Assembly (NCBI GenBank): GCA_963666475.2 | Contig: CAXXJM010000001.1 | Span: forward strand, 1,488,001-1,552,000 | Direction of reading: 5' to 3' | Length of the DNA stretch: 64,000 nt | Source of the DNA: JBFHIZ01 sp963666475 | Lineage (GTDB): Bacteria > Bacillota > Clostridia > Lachnospirales > Lachnospiraceae | Notes under the pieces: model-generated | Database searches by the model: none | What the model saw: only the letters and a program-made list of their open reading frames with translations | Told to the model about the DNA's origin: nothing | Part shown: piece by piece, positions 1-7,531 of the stretch | Position numbering within the stretch: the stretch's first letter is position 1 | How the letters are laid out: each line of letters begins with the position of its first letter | Program-made: the position numbers and the translations under genes

Positions 1-900
1 ACCAAATGAAATCCCCAAAGTGTCATCTAGTACTTGGTAAGATCGTTCCAAAGAATCTCTCAACGTTTCTATATATTCCGCTGCAAAACTATCAGTCATG
101 ACCCACCCCGTATGATATCCTACGTCTTGCACAACATATGGTAATATCCGTTCTATTGCGTGATTGATTTCTGCATCATCTTTGATTGGTTCTTCTTCAA
201 AATCGTTATATGCCCATTCTTTTTCAAACAACTTCCTCAACGATACTACCCTTGCCCAAAAAACCGTTCCTAAAGCAATCGGTGCTTTACTTTCATCCAA
301 TTCGCATTTTAGTCCCAGGTCATTCGACAGTCGTTGTGTATTTTCATAATTGTTCATCCAACGATTTGTGTATGCATGTGCAATTCTTTCACTGACCTGA
401 AGTGGTGGAACCAACATACCTAATTCATCATTTTCTATAAAAGAATTGATGATATTCGTGATATATTCTTCAGAACCCAACATATTTTCCCACAAAGAAT
501 ATATCCATTTTTCGATATCCTGTTTTCTCTCTTGGGTTTTCTCTTTTTTATCATGTAGAAAACAAATATATTCATAATCTTTATAATATTTCCGAAAAGC
601 AACTAGTAAAGCAGAAATATCTCTTCCTCTGTTTTCTTTTTTTACAAAAGTCACTTTATTTGTTTTCACTTTCATGATCTGATCAATTTTGTTTTTTATC
701 CTCTGATTAGAATAACTAAAATAAATATCCATTTCTTTTGGTATATTCGTGATATATGGAATATAGGATTCTATATTCTCATAGTAAAAGTGAATGAATA
801 CTGCACATTTCTTTTTGCTTTGCCCCTGCATGTTCTTTGAAAATGACTTAGGCAGTACAATATTTAATTTATTCCTTTTTTTTATGTCATAAACATTCAT
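1..900 (-). CDS. Rhamnan synthesis protein F (RgpF)-like, 3' end outside window
   Basis: The frame reads open from an ATG at 900 to the left window edge, giving 300 visible residues with no stop, so the C-terminus is missing. The motif NRGRD (about residues 90-94), the stretch YICFLHDKK (about 113-121) and YHTGWVM near residue 262 are typical of the RgpF family, which takes part in assembling rhamnose-type or other cell wall polysaccharides. It is the last visible gene of a tightly packed minus-strand operon starting near 10066 and follows the methyltransferase by 20 bases. The family is clear; the exact sugar or linkage it handles cannot be read from sequence. Confidence 0.85.
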   Translation of the reverse strand, partial: MNVYDIKKRNKLNIVLPKSFSKNMQGQSKKKCAVFIHFYYENIESYIPYITNIPKEMDIYFSYSNQRIKNKIDQIMKVKTNKVTFVKKENRGRDISALLVAFRKYYKDYEYICFLHDKKEKTQERKQDIEKWIYSLWENMLGSEEYITNIINSFIENDELGMLVPPLQVSERIAHAYTNRWMNNYENTQRLSNDLGLKCELDESKAPIALGTVFWARVVSLRKLFEKEWAYNDFEEEPIKDDAEINHAIERILPYVVQDVGYHTGWVMTDSFAAEYIETLRDSLERSYQVLDDTLGISFG

Positions 901-920
901 CCATTATACCATCCATAGAT

Positions 921-1910
921 TTATTTTGTTCCAATAATCCAATAATTTCCTAAAAGGGAGAAAAAATTAATTATATCAATTCCGACATAATTAAATATCT
1001 CACGAAGTCCACTCTCGTCAAATACATGTTGATGAAGACATCGATTACGGATATTATCTTTTGATCGTAATTCAAAAGCTTCTTTCCCACCACAAGCTGG
1101 ATCCATTTCATAGTCATGAAGTTCTAATATTTCAGATAAATGCGAAAGATCATCCTCTCCAATATCGTTCAAAAAATCATTAAGCATATGCTGAAAAGAA
1201 GTATTTTCCCTATTATGGTCAAATGTTCTTTCTTTTATAGGCACTACAATCATAATAGCCCCTTTATTCTTTGCTATTCTCTTAAATTCTTTCACCGCTT
1301 TAATTGGATTTGCAATATGTTCTAAATTATTTGAAGAAATGACAAAATCATAGCTGTCGTCTGGAATAATACCAAGATCCGTAGCATCAGCAATTAGTAC
1401 TTTACCAAGCAAATCATCCTTATACTCATATTTTTCAGTATTCTTTTTCCACCAAATCGTATCATCATTGTAATTTACTCCATCACAACTTGCACACATC
1501 TCATAGATACTTGCAAACAAATCTGATGGCCCACCAATTTCTACTCCTTTGTGATTAAGAAACAAATCCATATGAACCATTTTTTTTATGCAATTTTTAG
1601 TGAAATCATCTATAAACTCAATATTACTTTCAGATATTCCCATAGCCAATAATTCATTCTTGATCTCATCGTAATACTTACTGCTGGTTATGATTATCCT
1701 CGATGAATCTTCTTTGTTGATATCAAAAGGAGAAATTACATCATATTCAACTGAATCAAACACAATCTTTTGACCACTTCTTCCTTTATCAACAAAATCG
1801 CTTATTTTGTATTCTAAGTTCTTCAACATGTTAACAAAATCGTAATCTTGTAAAAACAATTTTTCAAATCGAATTCCCAAACCATAAATAACTATATTTT
1901 TCTCTTCCAT
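921..1910 (-). CDS. Methyltransferase with N-terminal Rossmann-like module
   Basis: About 329 residues. Residues 1-105 form a Rossmann-like unit beginning IVIYGLG, the same module seen in five other proteins of this cluster. Residues 110-329 resemble a class I SAM-dependent methyltransferase, with VEIGGPS near residue 125 and SSNNLEHIANP further on. I chose the ATG at 1910 over the in-frame GTG at 1916 because AAAGG lies 6 bases before the ATG, while the GTG abuts the purine run. It probably methylates a sugar or a glycan terminus in the surface polymer; the substrate is unknown. It lies between two RgpF-like genes in the same operon. Confidence 0.75.
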   Translation of the reverse strand: MEEKNIVIYGLGIRFEKLFLQDYDFVNMLKNLEYKISDFVDKGRSGQKIVFDSVEYDVISPFDINKEDSSRIIITSSKYYDEIKNELLAMGISESNIEFIDDFTKNCIKKMVHMDLFLNHKGVEIGGPSDLFASIYEMCASCDGVNYNDDTIWWKKNTEKYEYKDDLLGKVLIADATDLGIIPDDSYDFVISSNNLEHIANPIKAVKEFKRIAKNKGAIMIVVPIKERTFDHNRENTSFQHMLNDFLNDIGEDDLSHLSEILELHDYEMDPACGGKEAFELRSKDNIRNRCLHQHVFDESGLREIFNYVGIDIINFFSLLGNYWIIGTK

Positions 1911-1954
1911 AGCCACCCTTTCTCACAATTATCTTTCGAATTTTATTTTTCTTA

Positions 1955-3088
1955 CTATGACTTTTCATAATCAGCAAATCTTGGATATAATATCTGATTT
2001 GTACAAAACACATCCATAACATGAGGATATACCTGTTGAAATGATTTATATCGCAAAGCAATAATTATCCCATCACACTCCGGAAAATCCGCACATTCTT
2101 TTAGTTCCATAGTGTCCTCAAAACCATCCTCATTTTCTGTGACTATAAATCTCTCGAAATTCAAGTTTTCATATTGTAAATACTCTGCGACAGCTTTCCC
2201 TAGTATACCTCTTCCATATACATATATTTTTCTGTGTTTAGATGCGAACTCTCGAATCTCATGATATCCAAAAGGCGTTATCCGTCCTTCATCTCCAAGC
2301 CTATCGATATGTTCATAAATCATGTTTATATTATAATTTGTATTCTCCTCAATAAATTGAAAAGCCTTCTTAACTTGATTAAAATAGTACACCGACAATA
2401 CTTTTCGCTTAATGACAGGGAACTCAGTATTTTTAAGTATTGTATACGAATCGATATATGGGTTCCCTCCTTCTCGAGTTATAAATGTCGGATCTTTGAC
2501 ATCAACATAGGATGTGAACTTATACCCTAGCTCTTTGAACCGTTGTGTAAATGCAATTTCAAAACAATGGATAGCTTCAATCAAATTATTGGGATAGCAT
2601 AAATTTATCCAAAAATCCATAAATTCAGTCGAAAGAAAAAGCTGCTTTTTACATACAATAAAATATCCTTGAATATGTTCTCGAACGATTTTACCTCCAA
2701 GCATCAGACTGCTGTCTGCATGTCTGCTTAACCCCCAAAAATCCACATTTTGATTTTTCATTTCCTCAAACACTTTATTCCATCCATAGAAAGGTCCATA
2801 GAATGTATCATTCAGTAATATGATTTCATCATATTCTTCAAGTCCCTGATTTTCGAGATAGATCAAAAATGCATCTTTATACGCACCTGCATCAAATCCT
2901 TTGTTTTCACGCTTGAATATCTTTGAAGTATAATTTTTTACGATAGCCTCTGATTTTAACTCTATTTTTCCATTCACCACAAAAATAATTGTATCTGAAA
3001 CATCCAGTAGACTTGAAAGCAAATATTCCACATAACGATCTACGATGCCTTTTGAATCATAAAAGACAAAAATTACAAGCCTCTTCAT
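1955..3088 (-). CDS. RgpF-like glycan synthesis protein with C-terminal Rossmann-like module
   Basis: 377 residues. The N-terminal 270 residues match the rhamnan synthesis protein F type: LVIFVFYDSKG at the start, NKGFDAGAYKDA, then EIILLNDTFYGPF and HIQGYFIVCKK. The last ~100 residues begin KIYVYGRGILG and form the Rossmann-like module shared across this cluster. It starts 5 bases after the stop of the TIM-barrel gene at 3094, so the two are almost certainly co-transcribed. The role in building a cell-surface polysaccharide is inferred from family and neighbours. With the partial gene at 1-900 the operon encodes two RgpF-type proteins. Confidence 0.82.
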   Translation of the reverse strand: MKRLVIFVFYDSKGIVDRYVEYLLSSLLDVSDTIIFVVNGKIELKSEAIVKNYTSKIFKRENKGFDAGAYKDAFLIYLENQGLEEYDEIILLNDTFYGPFYGWNKVFEEMKNQNVDFWGLSRHADSSLMLGGKIVREHIQGYFIVCKKQLFLSTEFMDFWINLCYPNNLIEAIHCFEIAFTQRFKELGYKFTSYVDVKDPTFITREGGNPYIDSYTILKNTEFPVIKRKVLSVYYFNQVKKAFQFIEENTNYNINMIYEHIDRLGDEGRITPFGYHEIREFASKHRKIYVYGRGILGKAVAEYLQYENLNFERFIVTENEDGFEDTMELKECADFPECDGIIIALRYKSFQQVYPHVMDVFCTNQILYPRFADYEKS

Positions 3089-3093
3089 ATTAA

Positions 3094-4044
3094 TTACCTT
3101 TCATCACTTCCTTCAATTTCATGTTTCATGTAAACACCTATACTATGAATAAATTCTAATACTGCTTCTTTCATTTTATCAGGGAACGTCGAAAGAACTG
3201 GTGCTGTTTCGAAACTCAGTACATGGCTATAATTTATTCTCTTCAAACCATTCAGAAAACCATTCCAGTCTGTTGAGGGGTTGTTATCTCTCGACTTTGA
3301 AAAAGTATAAGGCAGTTGATGCAGATCGCTAATCCCATCATTATCATGAATATGCAACACCTTAAGTCTATTCCCTAACTTAACAAGAAAACTTTCGTCA
3401 TCCATGCCCACTATATTCGCATGCCCAGTATCAAAACAAAATCCAAGAACCTCTGCATTATATTTATTGTTTATTCGATCAATTCTCTCAATAACTTTGG
3501 AAGCATTACAACAAGGTCCCTCTATCAAATGTCCACCAAAAGATGAATATAAATTTTCAAGACATAAAACAACTCCTTTTTCAATCGCCAATGGTGCAAG
3601 ATAGTCTATAAATTCTTCCGTCATCTCCCATTCAGCTTCTTCCGAGCCCAATATTCGAGCCATTTTAAAACCATGCAACACTAGATATGAACAATTAAAA
3701 TAATTGCAAATCTCTATACTTTTCGGGGCAACATGTTTTCGTAAATAATCGTTTATTTCATCTTTTCCATTTGGAACATATAATGGATAGGGTAAATGCA
3801 TTTGATTAATTGTAATGTGATTTCTTTCTACGGCGCTTAAATATGGATGGAAATATTTAATTAATTCCTCAATAGATTGTTCAAAAAAAGAATTTTTCTG
3901 ATTATCATACAACAAATTATTTGTCAAAAACTCATTCAAACTAAAATCAACACAAGAAAAACCAGCTTTTTGAATCAACTCAAATCCTTCCATGGGATTT
4001 TGTGGGGTAACTATATTTTTGGATTGTATCCCTATTTGTATCAT
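3094..4044 (-). CDS. Sugar phosphate isomerase/epimerase-like TIM barrel
   Basis: 316 residues, usual length for the xylose isomerase-like TIM barrel family. Likely metal-binding positions are all present: Glu in VVLCLENLY, Asp and His in GFCFDTGHA, His residues in VLHIHDNDG and Glu in VLSFETAP. The enzyme probably interconverts or modifies a sugar or polyol derivative for the glycan made by this cluster, but such barrels also include dehydratases and endonucleases. Its neighbour at 4056 is a paralogue in which several of these residues are changed. AAGG stands 9 bases before the ATG. The gaps to both neighbours are short (5 and 11 bases). Confidence 0.75.
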   Translation of the reverse strand: MIQIGIQSKNIVTPQNPMEGFELIQKAGFSCVDFSLNEFLTNNLLYDNQKNSFFEQSIEELIKYFHPYLSAVERNHITINQMHLPYPLYVPNGKDEINDYLRKHVAPKSIEICNYFNCSYLVLHGFKMARILGSEEAEWEMTEEFIDYLAPLAIEKGVVLCLENLYSSFGGHLIEGPCCNASKVIERIDRINNKYNAEVLGFCFDTGHANIVGMDDESFLVKLGNRLKVLHIHDNDGISDLHQLPYTFSKSRDNNPSTDWNGFLNGLKRINYSHVLSFETAPVLSTFPDKMKEAVLEFIHSIGVYMKHEIEGSDER

Positions 4045-4055
4045 TTATTTTACCT

Positions 4056-5246
4056 TCAATTCTCATGAACCAGAAAAGTATCTAATGTTTCATCACTAAA
4101 TCTTACTACTTCATTGGATATTCCCATCTCATTTATTTGCTTCTCAATCTCATCATAATAAATATTACATATGACAATCGCACTCTCTTTTGGGGTATCT
4201 TGTAGTTTCACAGGATTCATAATTTCAATGTCATGAACTTTTTTGCCCCATAAAAGACTATTATTATCACAGATAAATAGCGGCTTGTACTTTTCTCCAT
4301 ATGCATTCAAATACTGCGTACACATATTTCCAGCCCCAAATAAAATAATAGATTTGTATTTCTTCAAACGATACTCTAATTCAATTTGCCACCTGTAGTA
4401 ATCTGCTATCTTATATGCATACCTCATTAAATCAGCTCTTAAAAAAGAAGGCGTTGCAAGAAGCGTCGACGAAAAATCCATAATTAAAGTTCCTTGAAAT
4501 TCGCACTCTCTTAAACCTCTGACCATTCCTTTCCAATCCGTTTGTGGTTCAAAATAATTTACATTAGAATATGGCAAAAGTGCATTTTTATTTGTACCCA
4601 AAGAATCCTTAATAATCACAATTTTAATTCTATTTCTCATTGCAATTATGTATTCATAAGGGTTTTGACCTCCGACATTACAATTCCCTAAGTCAAAGCA
4701 AAAACCAAACAGCTCCATACCTATTTCATTATTCAATTGATCTATTATGTTCGCCGTTTCCTCAGCATCTGAAAATTCACCTCGAATGAAATGTCCGTTA
4801 AAACTTCTACATTGATTTTCTAGCAAGATTATCACATTATTGATTTTTGCTAACTCTGCAAATTGTAAATAAAATTGCTTGGTTTCAATTATATAATCCA
4901 TTGTTGATTTGTTTGATGGCGGACGTACTACAACATATCTGCAACCATTACTTCCACTGATTGAAATACAACTTTCAACATATTTAACTACAAGATCTTC
5001 CCCATGACTACTGATTGAAAAAGATGGAACAAATATGATATCAGACTGTATCGATTTTTCCTTGCAAAGTTCAAGAAACGAACTCATATTCCCTGCAAAT
5101 TCATCTACATTCTGTTCATCAAGCAAATAATTTGAATACGTAAAATCAGCTACTAAGCCCTCGAATTTTGATTTTTTAAATTCCTTTAGTCCATGAACTG
5201 GTTTATTCATGTCAACAAAGCCTTTTGGAACACAAGCAATATTCAT
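4056..5246 (-). CDS. Degenerate TIM-barrel isomerase paralogue fused to Rossmann-like module
   Basis: 396 residues. Residues 1-280 align by eye with the barrel protein at 3094 (for example GFCFDLGN against GFCFDTGH, and TDWKGMVRGL against TDWNGFLNGL). The His of the HIHDN stretch is replaced in VIIKDS, the DTGH His is Asn, and the final SFE Glu region reads IMDFS. The metal site is therefore probably lost or altered. Residues 290-396 begin SIILFGAGNMC and carry DNNSLLWGKK, the Rossmann-like module common to this cluster. It may be a non-catalytic partner of the 3094 protein; that is inference. Confidence 0.68.
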   Translation of the reverse strand: MNIACVPKGFVDMNKPVHGLKEFKKSKFEGLVADFTYSNYLLDEQNVDEFAGNMSSFLELCKEKSIQSDIIFVPSFSISSHGEDLVVKYVESCISISGSNGCRYVVVRPPSNKSTMDYIIETKQFYLQFAELAKINNVIILLENQCRSFNGHFIRGEFSDAEETANIIDQLNNEIGMELFGFCFDLGNCNVGGQNPYEYIIAMRNRIKIVIIKDSLGTNKNALLPYSNVNYFEPQTDWKGMVRGLRECEFQGTLIMDFSSTLLATPSFLRADLMRYAYKIADYYRWQIELEYRLKKYKSIILFGAGNMCTQYLNAYGEKYKPLFICDNNSLLWGKKVHDIEIMNPVKLQDTPKESAIVICNIYYDEIEKQINEMGISNEVVRFSDETLDTFLVHEN

Positions 5247-5267
5247 CAGAACCTCAACTTTCTATAA

Positions 5268-7517
5268 TTATATCAGTTTACTCTTAATTAATCCCTTAAT
5301 CTTTGTGGAACTCGTTTCTTCAGAGTACGGGAAAAACACAAGATCGGCCCCATTATTCTCTAAAAAAGTCTTCTCCGCCAACCAACCTGGATGATCTTCA
5401 TAGTCACTTCCTGAAAACTGGCAATCAAAATGATAGGTACGAAATACGTCGGACGAATTCCCATAATTAAGTGGTATTTCAATTACTTGATCAACATACC
5501 TGCAAGATTTTACAATTTCTAATCTTTCTTTGAAAGGTATAAAAGGATCGCTTCCTTTAATTTTTTTTGTTCTTTCATCTGATACCACACCCACAATTAA
5601 AAAGTCACACTCTTCCTTTGCACGTTTAAACATGTTTAAATGCCCTATGTGGAATAAATCAAAAACTCCGGCCACATAACCTGTATGGTATTTTTTCTTT
5701 GACTTTACGATGTCCCCATTCGTTTCATTTGCAGCTACTTCTATTCGTTTACGAGGATAATCTTTATACGCGTCAAAAATGCTATACTCAGATACCCCCA
5801 TATCAAGAAGTTGTTTTACAACAGAAACATAGTTCTTAATGCAAACAAGAACTTTGAACTCTCCACTTTTTAATTCCTTCAGTATTTCAGGCGACTTTAT
5901 TTCTATGCCCTCTATCTGCATACCCCATTTGTCTTTTTGATTATCCACAATCGCATACACAGGATAATCCAAACTATATATTTCCATAAATTTTTTTGTA
6001 AAAGCACCCGCACCAAACAAAACCAGTTTTCGCGTGTCAGCGTTTCGAAATATATCTATAAACAATCGAATGTATTGATCGATTGAATAATTTATCGCCT
6101 GTCTGTTCGCATGAGTCACTTCTGCGTTGATGCGATGTTTTCTATAGTAATGAAATAACAGCTCTTCGTTACGAAGCTTCGTTAGAAACTCTATCTCACA
6201 TTTTATCCAATGTTCAATTCTTTTATTTAAGTTATATCTTTCAAATAAATCATTTATTGGCAAGATTTTATGAAACTCTACATTTCCAGCATAAAATGTA
6301 GAAATCATTCTTGTAATAATGACGTTTGCAGGATAATGCTTTTGGCAAAACTCCTGATCATAGAAAACAAATTCGCCATCTATAAAAAAACTATTTAATG
6401 GAACCATATCTATATATCCATGGGATAAAATTGCACCTTCTCCATCTCCACAATCCTCTTGTTCTATTGTCGAAGACTTTAAAATCAGGCTACGAAATCG
6501 ATCGAGTTCTACTAAAAACTTATCGATATCCGAAAGCAGAAGTTTCTTTAAATACATTTGGCCTACTTCCGCATGAATATACGGCATATAATAAACATTA
6601 TTCTCGATTTTTGCATCGACTGTCTTAATCCCATTTTTACGTAATGCATTACCATTTTTTATCAGGTTATGCAATCGTATATCTCCTTCTTTATATACCG
6701 CTCTTTTTTCTACAGAGGACTTTTTAGAGATTGTAATCATTGCATCTTCAAATCCTCGTCCCAAAGAACTCGTTACCTGAAGCACTTCTGACAACTCACC
6801 AGACATTGTACACTCAACTAAATATGCATTTGCCATTTGATGGAACATCTGATTATCAATTAACCCAGAATATAAAGATTCCTCTTCTAAAAAAATGGCC
6901 TCTGGGCTTCTATACATTGGAAACAATCGATTTGACAAATCTTCATTCGGCAAAAAATTTTCTTCGAATAATAAGCTGGGATGTGCAATATTTGGCATAA
7001 CAGAATAAAAGTGGAAATTTTTCCATCCTGAATCAACAAGCATCTTCGTTATTTCGGCCTTATTATACATACGCCCAAGAAAAGTGTCTTCTTTCTTTAT
7101 ATAAGCTCTTGCATATCCTTGAATGCCATCAAAATTTCTATCGGTATAAGGATCCCTATCTCCACAAAAATAACGCATTCCAAACCTATTATTCATTCCT
7201 AAAAGCAATTTCCCTTTGATAGAAATAACCTTTGATAAATAAGATAAAAGTCTGGTCGGTTGCGTTTCCTTTTCAATTATTTCAATTAAAATAACATAAT
7301 CAAAAAAATTCTGATGATTCGTTACCCAGTTCGAAGTATATATTTCTTCAATGCTTACGAATTCTACTTGCAAAGAATCACTGATTAGCATTTCAGCAAT
7401 TGGATCCTCTTGGAATCCAACATACAATACCTTTGAATTTTTATCAAAATCATACCATTTTAATAATCCTTTTTTTATTTCTCTCACGACCATCTGTTCT
7501 TGATTATTTTTATGCAT
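5268..7517 (-). CDS. Multidomain methyltransferase / kinase-like / Rossmann / glycerol-3-phosphate cytidylyltransferase-like fusion
   Basis: 749 residues in four parts. Residues 1-200 resemble a SAM methyltransferase (VLYVGFQEDP, YVILIEIIEKE). Residues ~230-490 contain GYIDMVPLNSFFIDGEF and YDQEF, suggesting a kinase-like fold (weak). Residues ~500-600 are the cluster's Rossmann-like module (LVLFGAGAFTKKF, IVDNQKDKWG). Residues ~615-749 are a clear cytidylyltransferase of the TagD type with GVFDLFHIGHLNMF and SSTKIKGL. The last domain would make a CDP-activated alcohol such as CDP-glycerol for the transferase encoded just upstream at 7532. The spacing to that gene is 14 bases. The combination in one chain is unusual. 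Confidence 0.78.
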   Translation of the reverse strand: MHKNNQEQMVVREIKKGLLKWYDFDKNSKVLYVGFQEDPIAEMLISDSLQVEFVSIEEIYTSNWVTNHQNFFDYVILIEIIEKETQPTRLLSYLSKVISIKGKLLLGMNNRFGMRYFCGDRDPYTDRNFDGIQGYARAYIKKEDTFLGRMYNKAEITKMLVDSGWKNFHFYSVMPNIAHPSLLFEENFLPNEDLSNRLFPMYRSPEAIFLEEESLYSGLIDNQMFHQMANAYLVECTMSGELSEVLQVTSSLGRGFEDAMITISKKSSVEKRAVYKEGDIRLHNLIKNGNALRKNGIKTVDAKIENNVYYMPYIHAEVGQMYLKKLLLSDIDKFLVELDRFRSLILKSSTIEQEDCGDGEGAILSHGYIDMVPLNSFFIDGEFVFYDQEFCQKHYPANVIITRMISTFYAGNVEFHKILPINDLFERYNLNKRIEHWIKCEIEFLTKLRNEELLFHYYRKHRINAEVTHANRQAINYSIDQYIRLFIDIFRNADTRKLVLFGAGAFTKKFMEIYSLDYPVYAIVDNQKDKWGMQIEGIEIKSPEILKELKSGEFKVLVCIKNYVSVVKQLLDMGVSEYSIFDAYKDYPRKRIEVAANETNGDIVKSKKKYHTGYVAGVFDLFHIGHLNMFKRAKEECDFLIVGVVSDERTKKIKGSDPFIPFKERLEIVKSCRYVDQVIEIPLNYGNSSDVFRTYHFDCQFSGSDYEDHPGWLAEKTFLENNGADLVFFPYSEETSSTKIKGLIKSKLI

Positions 7518-7531
7518 ATAATCCCTTCACT

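Noticed and set aside
6398..7000. Plus-strand frames of 76 and 86 codons within the 749-residue gene, and many similar ones elsewhere
   Set aside because: They lie antisense to well-supported genes and lack family motifs and ribosome binding sites.
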